Below are positions 1 to 6,440 of a stretch of DNA of 8,900 nucleotides, one piece after another. The stretch spans positions 1-8,900 of the forward strand of contig JAXHUK010000108.1 in assembly GCA_034189725.1 (NCBI GenBank), read 5' to 3'. Source of the stretch: JAXHUK01 sp034189725 (GTDB lineage: Bacteria; Chloroflexota; Dehalococcoidia; SZUA-161). The notes beneath the pieces were generated by a model that saw nothing but the letters and a program-made list of their open reading frames with translations, was not told the DNA's origin and ran no database searches. The position numbers and the translations under genes were made by a program. How positions within the stretch are numbered: position 1 is the first letter of the stretch; each line of letters starts with the position of its first letter.

Positions 1-15
1 CGGAGAAGGGGTTTC

Positions 16-54
16 CTGTGGCGTTACTGCGGCTGTTGAATGCTACGGGACAAC
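16..54 (+). repeat. diverged direct repeat, copy 1
   Basis: This 39-nt stretch matches 2944-2982 in the same orientation at 32 of 39 positions without gaps. Both copies begin CTGTGGCG and end GGGACAAC, with the shared core GGCTGTTGA. The two copies bracket the acyl-CoA dehydrogenase operon. The similarity was read by eye. It may be a dispersed non-coding repeat or the decayed end of an insertion sequence. Confidence 0.5.
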
Positions 55-140
55 CAGGATTTGTTCAAATTTTAATACTAGTAGTGATTGTTATTCAGAA
101 AACTTGCCCAAATAAAACAATTCCTGCCTGTAATGCCAAA

Positions 141-174
141 GGGAGAAGGTAGCTGCTCGTAGCTACCTTCTCCC
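141..174 (-). terminator. hairpin downstream of the acyl-CoA dehydrogenase operon
   Basis: A perfect 14-bp stem (GGGAGAAGGTAGCT with its complement) closes a 6-nt loop. It starts 38 nt past the stop codon of the minus-strand gene ending at 212. On the minus strand only TTT and then GGC follow the stem, so the U-tract is weak. It may terminate poorly or mainly protect the transcript's 3' end. No gene is visible in the rest of 1-211. Confidence 0.5.
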
Positions 175-211
175 GAAAACGTAACACTATTGACTCCAGC
201 AAGTATCTCTG

Positions 212-1345
212 CTAGAGGTCCATCTCCTGAGCTATTCTTTCCAGATGAGTGGGAGCATCACCACAGGCGAACTCAGCCACCTTGGCCCTCCGGGTATATA
301 GCTGTAAATCGTGATCCTCCATAACGCCGATACCGGCGAGTGTTTGGTGCGCTTCGGTGCAAACTCGTCGATAGGCGATGCTGAGATAAGCCTTGGCCAC
401 GGAGGCCTCTCTGGCGAATGGAAGCCCCTCGCTTATCTGCCACGCTGCCAGATAGATAAGGTGTCTGGAAGTCTCCGTATCGATCATCTGGTCAGCAGTC
501 CTGTGCGCCACCGTCTGGAACATTCCGATAGGATGTCCGAATGCCACCCTGGTCTTGGCATGTTCGGCCGTTATCTCCAGTACCTTTTGACAGCCACCAA
601 GCATCCTGGCGCTCTCAGCTACTGCTGCCTTCTCCATGAGATCGTCAACCACCGGCCAGCCCCGGTCTAGCTCCCCCAGAATGTTCTTCTTCGGCACCCT
701 CACGTTGTCGAATAGTACCTCACAATGCTTGTCACGAGCCGCCGTGTCGAGTACCGTAACCTTTACCCCAGGGCTCTTGCCGTCTACCAGAAACATCGTC
801 ACGCCATCCTCAGGCGCCCCACCACTCTTCGTCCTGGCCACACACACTATCTGGTCTGCAACATGCGCATTCAACACAAATAGCTTCGTCCCATTGATGA
901 CATACTCATCTCCATCAGCCCTGGCGCTAACCGAAATCCCCGCTGCAATGGGGCTAAAATCAGGTTCATTTAGCGCCATAGTAAGGATCTTCTCCCCATT
1001 CGCTATTTTGGGCAGAATGTCCCCCTTCTGCTCCTCGCTTCCCGCTGCCATCACTGACAACGCACCAAAGACTGTTGTCGAGAAAAACGGCCCGGGAAGT
1101 AGTGCTCGGCCCATCTCCTCGAGGAGAACAGTCAACTCCAGAAAGCTGTTACCACTACCGCCGTATTTCTCAGGTATAATTAAACCCATCCACCCTAAAT
1201 TGGCCATCTTTCGCCATAGGTCGGGCGAATATCCCTTCTCATCCTCCTCCATCTCCCGCACCAGAGTCGCTGGACATTCATTCCCCAGAAAATCACGAGC
1301 CGATTTCTTCAGCATCTCCTGTTCTTCGGTAAATGCCAGGTCCAT
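212..1345 (-). CDS. acyl-CoA dehydrogenase family protein (probable partner subunit)
   Basis: This is a full-length flavoprotein of 377 residues in the acyl-CoA dehydrogenase family, which introduces the alpha-beta double bond into acyl-CoA thioesters and passes electrons to ETF. The order is an N-terminal helical domain (MDLAFTEEQE), a central beta domain (NGTKLFVLNA near 151-160, DRGW at 227-230), and a C-terminal helical domain with the FAD-contacting RVAFGHPIGMFQ segment from R266 and GIGVMEDHDLQLYTRRAK at 338-355. The usual C-terminal catalytic Glu (Y-E-G-T type) is absent; the matching segment reads FACGDAPTH. E238 (LMEKAAVAES) falls where isovaleryl-CoA-dehydrogenase-type enzymes keep their base. 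The start is supported by AGAAGGAGGG seven nt upstream. It lies 64 bp behind the gene at 1410-2594, so the two are probably co-transcribed and may form an alpha2beta2 enzyme like mycobacterial FadE pairs. The substrate is unknown. Confidence 0.95.
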   Translation of the reverse strand: MDLAFTEEQEMLKKSARDFLGNECPATLVREMEEDEKGYSPDLWRKMANLGWMGLIIPEKYGGSGNSFLELTVLLEEMGRALLPGPFFSTTVFGALSVMAAGSEEQKGDILPKIANGEKILTMALNEPDFSPIAAGISVSARADGDEYVINGTKLFVLNAHVADQIVCVARTKSGGAPEDGVTMFLVDGKSPGVKVTVLDTAARDKHCEVLFDNVRVPKKNILGELDRGWPVVDDLMEKAAVAESARMLGGCQKVLEITAEHAKTRVAFGHPIGMFQTVAHRTADQMIDTETSRHLIYLAAWQISEGLPFAREASVAKAYLSIAYRRVCTEAHQTLAGIGVMEDHDLQLYTRRAKVAEFACGDAPTHLERIAQEMDL

Positions 1346-1409
1346 TATAACCCTCCTTCTAATGCTATATTTAAGAGCACTGTCAATCCTGCGTATTCCG
1401 CGTCAGGCA

Positions 1410-2594
1410 TCACTTCTTGGGCTCTTTTGGCAGACCCAACCCCATCCAGGCAACGATATTCCTCTGGATCTCGTTGGTACCACCGGCGAACTTTATAACA
1501 AATGAGGTGTTGTACATCTGGTTAAGCAAACCATGCATTTTGGCCCACTTTGACCCTGGTCGCAACGCGGAATAAAATCCCAGTATCTCCATCGCCGTGT
1601 TACCAAAGCGCTGGGATGACTCGCTGCTAAATATCTTGGCTATGGAGGCTTCGTGAGGAGCAAGTAGCCCTTGAGTTCCTGCCCAGGCATTCTTGTAGCA
1701 GATCATACGGATGATATCTACATCAATGGCCAGATTTGCCAGTTTCTGCCGGACAATCGGGTCCTTGGAGAGAGGTTTGCCATTGTAAGATGTCTCTTTA
1801 CAATAGGCCACCAGTTCATCCAGGATACGCCTGCTGGTGCCTGGATTGGCAACCATAGCTCTCTCATAGTCCAGTGCCGCCATTACCAGATACCAACCTC
1901 GATCCTCTTCCCCTATCAGGTTCGTCACCGGGCAACGCACATCATCCAAGAACACCTCGTTGACGACATGCCATCCACCCATGCCAATTAACGGCCTGAT
2001 GGTAACCCCAGGCTGCTTCAAGTCCACTATCATCAGGCTCATCCCTTTATGCTTTTTCTCGGGATTGGTCGAGACGAGCATCCAGCCCCAGCGGGCACGA
2101 TGAGCAAAGCTGCTCCATATCTTGCTGCCGTTGATTATATACTCGTCCCCGGACCTCACTGCGCGGGTTCTGACATTCGCGAGGTCTGTTCCAGCGTCCG
2201 GTTCGCTGTATCCCAGGAAAAAGACTCCTTCCTCCTCCCCAGCTACTACAGGAGGTAAGAACTTCTTCTTCTGCTCCTCAGTCCCGAAGTGCATGATCAT
2301 GGGGCCCATTATGCTCACAGCCATACCTGTTGCACATGGTATACCCCAATAAGCTGTCTCATCGGCAAACACCATGTTCTCAAAAGCCGATGCGCCAGCA
2401 CCACCGTACTCCTCGGGCCAGTTCCTGGCAATCCACTTCTTCGCTGCCAGCTTCTTGGTTATTGCCTTGTTGAACTCCCAATCCACCTCTGAAAACTGAT
2501 AAAAGTTAATCCAATCTGGAGGCAGTTCCTTCTCTGCAAAGTCGCGAATTTCCTGCCTCAAGGCATCCTCTTGTTCAGTAAAACTGTAATCCAT
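1410..2594 (-). CDS. acyl-CoA dehydrogenase (probable catalytic subunit)
   Basis: A 394-residue acyl-CoA dehydrogenase and probable first gene of a two-gene operon. Visible landmarks are MDYSFTEQEDALRQE at the N-terminus, the flavin/substrate segment GYSEPDAGTDLAN at 128-140, NGSKIW at 155-160, and GGTNEIQRN at 371-379 near the C-terminus. In short- and medium-chain enzymes the residue before GT is the catalytic Glu; here it is Gly. E244 in LDYERAMVA sits where isovaleryl-CoA dehydrogenase and mycobacterial ChsE4-type subunits carry the base, so it is the likely catalyst. The frame stays open 47 codons further upstream, but the start at 2594 is chosen because of the AAAGGGGG ribosome-binding site just before it, a good promoter inside the extension, and the family-typical N-terminus. 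Electrons would go to ETF. A role in oxidising branched, aromatic or steroid-like acyl-CoA is inference. Confidence 0.95.
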   Translation of the reverse strand: MDYSFTEQEDALRQEIRDFAEKELPPDWINFYQFSEVDWEFNKAITKKLAAKKWIARNWPEEYGGAGASAFENMVFADETAYWGIPCATGMAVSIMGPMIMHFGTEEQKKKFLPPVVAGEEEGVFFLGYSEPDAGTDLANVRTRAVRSGDEYIINGSKIWSSFAHRARWGWMLVSTNPEKKHKGMSLMIVDLKQPGVTIRPLIGMGGWHVVNEVFLDDVRCPVTNLIGEEDRGWYLVMAALDYERAMVANPGTSRRILDELVAYCKETSYNGKPLSKDPIVRQKLANLAIDVDIIRMICYKNAWAGTQGLLAPHEASIAKIFSSESSQRFGNTAMEILGFYSALRPGSKWAKMHGLLNQMYNTSFVIKFAGGTNEIQRNIVAWMGLGLPKEPKK

Positions 2595-2620
2595 ATTAGA
2601 CCCCCTTTCTAATTTGCCAT

Positions 2621-2649
2621 ATTGTAGCATAAGCATAATTAGAAGCCAA
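2621..2649 (-). promoter_or_regulatory. promoter of the acyl-CoA dehydrogenase operon
   Basis: On the minus strand TTGGCT (plus 2644-2649) and TACAAT (plus 2621-2626) are separated by 17 nt, matching sigma-70 consensus at 4/6 and 5/6 positions. Transcription would start near 2614 and give a leader of about 20 nt carrying the AAAGGGGG site. The location supports translation from 2594 rather than from the longer open frame. Confidence 0.5.
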
Positions 2650-2775
2650 TAAACTATACCTTTTTCGCAGTAGAGTTCATTAATAAGCCCTCTTCTATAA
2701 AGATGTAATCGTTGTTCTGGGCAACAGCCAAACAACCGCTCGATATGTATTACCTTGAGATTGCTGAATAGAAAG

Positions 2776-2931
2776 ATGGCAAGATGGGGTGGATTATATC
2801 AACATGTAGAATGTTTGTTAAAACTTGGGAGAGAAACGACTGGTTCGCTTCTGCTTCCTGGCGAGCACAATAGCGAGGTGCAAGTAGTATATCAACTGAT
2901 TACTGGTAATCACGGGGAACTGAAGTGGTAG
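2776..2931 (+). CDS. possible 51-aa ORF of unknown function or decayed gene fragment
   Basis: An open frame encodes 51 residues beginning MARWGGLYQHVE and ending GNHGELKW. The frame is open without a stop from 2701. After the TAG at 2929-2931 the same frame continues as LPDILWRYWGC up to a second stop, and this last stretch overlaps the direct repeat at 2944-2982. There is no good ribosome-binding site, only AGAAAG close to the ATG. I do not recognise the protein. It is the only gene-like signal in the 400-bp gap between 2595 and 3000. A decayed mobile-element fragment is as likely as a real small gene, and chance is also possible. Confidence 0.2.
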   Translation: MARWGGLYQHVECLLKLGRETTGSLLLPGEHNSEVQVVYQLITGNHGELKW

Positions 2932-2943
2932 TTACCTGACATT

Positions 2944-2982
2944 CTGTGGCGGTATTGGGGCTGTTGATTGGCAGGGGACAAC
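2944..2982 (+). repeat. diverged direct repeat, copy 2
   Basis: This copy matches 16-54 in the same orientation (32/39 identical, no gaps). It lies just downstream of the TIGR04076-like gene that ends at 3001. On the minus strand it starts 5'-GTTGTCCCC and reads on through AATCAACAGCC. That could be the terminal repeat of an insertion sequence, but no transposase frame is attached. Confidence 0.5.
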
Positions 2983-3000
2983 GTTACAGGGCCATCCGTT

Positions 3001-3249
3001 TTACTCGTCGATTCGCCGAAGCTCGAGCGTTATTCCCTCGGGGTCCGGACAGTGGATTGTCGCCACACCATCCTCTTTTTCCCAGGAGAAGTTGGCGCCG
3101 TTGTTCAGTGCCGCAAGATAGGGGGCAATAGCATTCCAGGCGCCGATACATATACCTTCAGGTGTGGTTTCTTCTACGGTGTATATCTGTCCCACATCAT
3201 GAATACCACCCTGGCATATTCCATCCGTTATAGTAATGTGTACCGGCAT
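3001..3249 (-). CDS. TIGR04076-like small protein of unknown function
   Basis: A small soluble protein of 82 residues. It opens MPVHITITDG, has a G-x-I-Y-T-V-E-E-T-T-P-E-G-I-C motif in the first half, then GAWNAIAPYLAAL, and closes with IHCPDPEGITLELRRIDE. From memory this layout (an early Cys, TPEGICxGAW, a helix with PYLAAL, a final CPDP and ELRR) matches the TIGR04076 family, whose function is not established. Cys residues at 12, 34 and 67 are visible and may matter for metal or redox chemistry, which is speculation. The start is supported by AGGAG six nt upstream. It follows dnaK by 78 bp in the same direction and is separated from it by a strong hairpin, so it may be co-transcribed at a reduced level. 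Confidence 0.75.
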   Translation of the reverse strand: MPVHITITDGICQGGIHDVGQIYTVEETTPEGICIGAWNAIAPYLAALNNGANFSWEKEDGVATIHCPDPEGITLELRRIDE

Positions 3250-3279
3250 ATAAGACTCCTAATTCGATTGACTCGAACA

Positions 3280-3304
3280 GGGGCAGGAGCAAAGCTCCTG
3301 CCCC
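3280..3304 (-). terminator. intercistronic hairpin after dnaK
   Basis: A perfect 11-bp GC-rich stem (GGGGCAGGAGC with its complement) closes a 3-nt loop between the dnaK stop and the next gene. On the minus strand the sequence after the stem is TGTTCGAGTC, with no U-tract, so full intrinsic termination is unlikely. It may instead act as a transcript stabiliser or partial attenuator that favours dnaK over the downstream gene. Confidence 0.4.
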
Positions 3305-3327
3305 CAGAGGAGAAACTCGTTGCTGTG

Positions 3328-5214
3328 TTATACTTCTCGAAACTCTCCGTCCACCGTACCACCACTGTCATCACTCTGTTGTTCACCTGTCGTGTACGCC
3401 CCTGTACCTGCATGGCTGTACACTTCTTGCCCAATACGCTGCATCACAGCTTCAAGCTCCTCCATGCTACTCTTTATCTGATAGGTATCGCCATTCTGTA
3501 TGGCTGAGCGTACTGCTGCTACCTTCCCATCGGCCTCACTTCGCAATTCAGGTCGCAGCCTGTCTCCAATCTCACGAAGCGTCTTCTCTGTAGTATACGC
3601 AAGGTTGTCGGCGTGATTCTTGGTCTCTATATCTTCACGCTTCTTACGGTCTTCTTCTGCGTGAAGTTCAGCCTCCATGATCAAGCGCTCGACCTCCTCT
3701 TTAGCCAGGCCGGAGCTTGCAGTAATGGTTATCTTCTGCTCTTTTCCGGTTCCCGTATCGTGAGCGGAAACGCTAAGGATGCCGTTTGCATCTATATCGA
3801 ATGCAACCTCGATCTGAGGAATGCCTCTCTGAGCGGGTAGAATACCATCGAGCATGAAACGCCCGATAGTCTTATTCTCAGCCGCCATGGGTCGCTCTCC
3901 CTGGAGTACATGTATATCAACCGCAGGCTGATTGTCCGATGCCGTGCTGAAAGTCTCGCTTTTCTGTGTAGGTATGGTTGTGTTTCTGGGAATAAGCGGC
4001 GTCATTACCCCACCCAACGTTTCGATACCGAGTGTGAGTGGAGTTACGTCCAGAAGTAACACATCCTTTACCTCTCCCTTGAGCACTCCGCCCTGAATAG
4101 CAGCACCTATAGCGACAACTTCGTCCGGATTTACGCCCTTGTGGGGTTCCTTTTCGAAGATCTTTTTCACCTTCTCGACCACGGCAGGCATCCTGGTTTG
4201 TCCGCCAACCAGCACAACCTCATCGATGTCGCGGGATGAAAGACCGGCATCCTTAAGAGCCTGCTCCATCGGCGCCACCGTCCTTTCAATAAGGTCGTTC
4301 ACCAGTTGCTCCAGCTTAGCCCGAGTCAGGGGCATCGCTAAATGCTTGGGACCGCTCGCATCAGCCGTGATGAAGGGGAGATTGATCTCCGTCTGCAGTG
4401 TGCTGGAGAGTTCACACTTGGCCTTTTCCGCTGCTTCTTTAAGCCGCTGCAGTGCCATCCGGTCCTGTCTCAGATCGATGCCTTGCTCGCGCTTGAACTC
4501 GTCTGCAATCCAGTCGATAACTCTCTGGTCGAAGTCATCACCACCGAGATGGGTATCCCCATTGGTCGATTTGACATGGAACGTCCCTTCACCTATCTCG
4601 AGAATGGATATATCGAACGTTCCGCCACCGAGGTCAAAGACAGCGATAGTCTGATCGCCTTTCTTGTCTAATCCATACGCCAGAGCAGCAGCCGTAGGTT
4701 CATTGATTATTCGAAGAACCTCCAGTCCTGCTATTTTACCAGCGTCCTTGGTCGCTTGACGTTGACTGTCATTGAAGTAAGCGGGGACAGTAATCACCGC
4801 TTGACTGATCTTCTCACCCAGCTTCATGTCAGCATCCTGCTTCATTTTCTGGATGATCATCGCCGATATCTCGGGTGGTGAGTAGTTACGATTTCCCATC
4901 ACCACATGCGCGTCGCCGTTCGATGAGCCGACAATCTTATAGGGCAGGATTTTGATATCCCGCTGAACTTCGGTATCGTCCTGTTTACGACCCATAAGTC
5001 GCTTCACCGAGAAGATGGTATTCTCTGAGTTCGTCACTGCCTGACGCTTTGCAGATTGGCCAACATATCTCTCTCCACCCTTCTGGCTGACTGCTACCAC
5101 AGAGGGCGTTATGCGCCCGCCTTCGCTGTTTTCTACTACTAATGGCTCTCCTGCTTCCATCACAGCCATACAGGAGTTAGTAGTACCTAAATCGATTCCT
5201 AAAACCTTTGCCAT
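3328..5214 (-). CDS. dnaK: molecular chaperone DnaK (Hsp70)
   Basis: The cytosolic ATP-dependent Hsp70 chaperone, 628 residues, close to the usual 610-640. The N-terminal ATPase domain shows phosphate loop 1 (GIDLGTTNS, 6-14), VPAYFNDSQRQATKDAG at 143-159, phosphate loop 2 (FDLGGGTFD, 193-201) and the adenosine motif VLVGGQTRMP at 334-343. The interdomain linker DVLLLD is at 384-389. It is followed by the substrate-binding beta domain and a helical lid ending GGTVDGEFREV. The segment at 77-110 carries the insert typical of Gram-negative-type DnaK. The start is supported by AGGAGG seven nt upstream. No grpE, dnaJ or hrcA is adjacent, so this may be an additional dnaK copy or a locus where the operon has been broken up. 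A zinc-ribbon gene lies 36 bp upstream and a TIGR04076-like gene downstream. No CIRCE element was seen upstream. Confidence 0.98.
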   Translation of the reverse strand: MAKVLGIDLGTTNSCMAVMEAGEPLVVENSEGGRITPSVVAVSQKGGERYVGQSAKRQAVTNSENTIFSVKRLMGRKQDDTEVQRDIKILPYKIVGSSNGDAHVVMGNRNYSPPEISAMIIQKMKQDADMKLGEKISQAVITVPAYFNDSQRQATKDAGKIAGLEVLRIINEPTAAALAYGLDKKGDQTIAVFDLGGGTFDISILEIGEGTFHVKSTNGDTHLGGDDFDQRVIDWIADEFKREQGIDLRQDRMALQRLKEAAEKAKCELSSTLQTEINLPFITADASGPKHLAMPLTRAKLEQLVNDLIERTVAPMEQALKDAGLSSRDIDEVVLVGGQTRMPAVVEKVKKIFEKEPHKGVNPDEVVAIGAAIQGGVLKGEVKDVLLLDVTPLTLGIETLGGVMTPLIPRNTTIPTQKSETFSTASDNQPAVDIHVLQGERPMAAENKTIGRFMLDGILPAQRGIPQIEVAFDIDANGILSVSAHDTGTGKEQKITITASSGLAKEEVERLIMEAELHAEEDRKKREDIETKNHADNLAYTTEKTLREIGDRLRPELRSEADGKVAAVRSAIQNGDTYQIKSSMEELEAVMQRIGQEVYSHAGTGAYTTGEQQSDDSGGTVDGEFREV

Positions 5215-5250
5215 GCTCTAACCTCCTTTTTTCAGGCATTCACTTTTTTT

Positions 5251-5499
5251 TCAATACTCGTCAAAGTCATCGTTGTAATCGTGGCGTGGGAAATCGAATG
5301 TCTCAGAGAGCACAACTGTATTTTCTTCCCACGATGAGTAGGGCACATAGTTCTGAAACACCCTCTCCTCACCACAGTATTTACATACACCTTTACTCGT
5401 AGGTCCTTCGGGACTCTCTATGATCCAATGGTGAACACAATCCGTCCTTGCTGTATCGTTCTCTGTTTTCGATTCTCTAGCTTCGAGCAAATTGTTCAT
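5251..5499 (-). CDS. small zinc-ribbon-like protein upstream of dnaK
   Basis: A small acidic protein of 82 residues. Its core is CVHHWIIESPEGPTSKGVC followed at once by KYCGEERVF, which gives a Cys-x-His-His pair and a Cys-x-x-Cys pair 15 residues apart: a probable single zinc ribbon. The C-terminal tail is very acidic and aromatic (RHDYNDDFDEY). I recall similar short C-x-H-H-W proteins in Chloroflexota, but no function. Two ATG codons are adjacent. The second (5499) lies six nt from GGAGG, better spaced than the first at 5502. The open frame runs further upstream, but that part would overlap the promoter. It precedes dnaK by 36 bp and is probably co-transcribed with it, so a chaperone-linked or stress role is possible but unproven. 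Confidence 0.75.
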   Translation of the reverse strand: MNNLLEARESKTENDTARTDCVHHWIIESPEGPTSKGVCKYCGEERVFQNYVPYSSWEENTVVLSETFDFPRHDYNDDFDEY

Positions 5500-5527
5500 C
5501 ATCCACCTCCGGTAACCATGTGAGCAT

Positions 5528-5556
5528 ATTCTAGAGGATAACCTACTATGTGTAAG
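5528..5556 (-). promoter_or_regulatory. promoter of the zinc-ribbon/dnaK unit
   Basis: On the minus strand CTTACA (plus 5551-5556) and TAGAAT (plus 5528-5533) are 17 nt apart, 4/6 and 5/6 matches to the vegetative consensus. The predicted start near 5520 gives a leader of about 20 nt before 5499. No CIRCE (TTAGCACTC-N9-GAGTGCTAA) repeat is visible around it, so HrcA control is not supported here. Confidence 0.4.
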
Positions 5557-5707
5557 TGACTTTTGTCGCACTGTAGTAAACGAAATAGCAGGTCTGAGAA
5601 GAAAACAAGCATCAAAAGAAAGATCGTGGCTTCTTTTATTCTGAACGAGGAGTGCGAAGCATGATGGATTTGGTGGTTTTTTTGTCAGCTCTTTAAGGTA
5701 AATTAAA

Positions 5708-5744
5708 GAAGTCCTCTTTCACATACTATGCGAAAGAGGACTTC
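5708..5744 (-). terminator. rho-independent terminator of the lipoprotein gene
   Basis: A perfect 13-bp stem (GAAGTCCTCTTTC with its complement) closes an 11-nt loop that can itself form three more pairs. It lies 71 nt past the stop of the minus-strand lipoprotein gene. On the minus strand the stem runs directly into TTTAATTTACC, giving the expected T-rich tail. Apart from this, the gap at 5572-5815 holds no gene that I can see. Confidence 0.75.
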
Positions 5745-5815
5745 CAAACATGTTTATCTCTCTGTAGCAGATTAATCTACATACTGAACATATTCTATGT
5801 ATAATGAGTGTGCGC

Positions 5816-6349
5816 TTATTGTGCCGCTGCCTGGCCGATGCTAAGGTTCAACTCTATGTTGCCGCCTTGCTCCCATACAGCACCGGTTTCATTTACAGGT
5901 GTTCCATCCACCGTAAAGGTTATAGCGGTTCCTGATGTATAGGTGCTCCCTGAAGGTGCTGACACAAGCAGGGCATATGTCGAATTGCCATATGGAGAAG
6001 GGGTCGTGGTAGCATACGTATTGCCTTCTATCGCAGCCTCTATCTTGGTACCATCGGGTGCATTGACACCATCTATCTGAACCAGCCCATGGAATTTACA
6101 TGGTGGTTGCGTCATCGAAGGTTGTGTTGGTGTCGCTGTCGGTACAAGAGTCGCAGTGGCTTCCGGCGTCGGAGAAGCCGTCGCTGTGGGCTCCGGTGTC
6201 GCCGTAGCTGTCTCCGTGGGCTCCGGTGTCGCTGTAGCTGTCGGAGCAGGCGTTGGGGTTGGCGTTGCTTCCTCATCACCACACCCCATGGCACTAAAGG
6301 CAAGCGCTAAGATTAACACTGGCAGTAACATGAACACTAGTTTTTTCAT
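5816..6349 (-). CDS. Thr/Pro-linker lipoprotein with a small beta-sandwich-like domain
   Basis: A secreted lipoprotein of 177 residues. It has a signal peptide (MKKLVFMLLPVLILALAFSA) and a lipobox-like SAMGC with the acceptor at C23. Residues 28 to about 78 form a low-complexity linker of Thr, Pro, Ala and Glu with repeats such as ATATPEPT. The C-terminal domain starts near PPCKFHGLVQIDG and includes APDGTKIEAAIEG, a YALLVSAP strand, GTAITFTVDG and NIELNLSIG. That pattern suggests an immunoglobulin-like or carboxypeptidase-regulatory-like beta sandwich; no catalytic motif is visible. The linker probably holds this domain away from the membrane and may be glycosylated. The start has GAGGAGG four nt upstream. 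It is 91 bp downstream of the MBL-fold gene and may be co-transcribed, although AT-rich sequence with TATACT just upstream may give it its own promoter. It is followed by a strong terminator. Confidence 0.85.
   Translation of the reverse strand: MKKLVFMLLPVLILALAFSAMGCGDEEATPTPTPAPTATATPEPTETATATPEPTATASPTPEATATLVPTATPTQPSMTQPPCKFHGLVQIDGVNAPDGTKIEAAIEGNTYATTTPSPYGNSTYALLVSAPSGSTYTSGTAITFTVDGTPVNETGAVWEQGGNIELNLSIGQAAAQ
6186..6242 (-). repeat. 30-bp tandem repeat in the lipoprotein linker
   Basis: Two consecutive units with a 30-nt period, starting at 6186 and 6216, share GTGGGCTCCGGTGTCGC, then one variable base, then GTAGCTGTC. They encode the ten-residue unit ATATPEPTET/A on the minus strand. 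The surrounding 6121-6265 consists of weaker copies of the same triplet pattern. Such in-frame repeats can change linker length by slippage. Confidence 0.7.
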
Positions 6350-6440
6350 TGTTCCTCCTCTCTTTTTTATAGTATATGTGCCTCAGTTAATCCGCTCGAG
6401 GATCCGGTAATGTAGCCAACTAATCCCGTTCTATTTACCC

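Noticed and set aside
636..1505. Long plus-strand open frame of 289 codons opposite the first acyl-CoA dehydrogenase
   Set aside because: It is antisense to a clear, full-length enzyme gene, is rich in Ser and Pro, and matches no family pattern.
2595..2735. 47-codon N-terminal extension of the acyl-CoA dehydrogenase at 1410-2594
   Set aside because: It contains a good promoter, lacks a ribosome-binding site and is not family-like. AAAGGGGG before 2594 decides the start.
4139..4671. Plus-strand open frames opposite dnaK
   Set aside because: They are shadows of conserved dnaK codons and have no independent start signals.
5640..5697. Tiny ORF (MMDLVVFLSAL) with GAGGAG upstream, and resemblance of TTCTGAACGAGG to a common dispersed repeat
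   Set aside because: Eleven codons are too few to support, and the repeat resemblance is too short and imperfect.
5500..5700. CIRCE operator upstream of the dnaK unit
   Set aside because: No TTAGCACTC-N9-GAGTGCTAA inverted repeat was found by reading both strands.
6121..6265. Tandem repeats that might suggest a CRISPR array
   Set aside because: The repeats are contiguous, in frame and code for a Thr/Pro linker. There are no spacers.
6391..6403. Adjacent CTCGAG and GGATCC, resembling a cloning polylinker
   Set aside because: Flanking sequence is ordinary intergenic DNA with no vector features, so this is coincidence.
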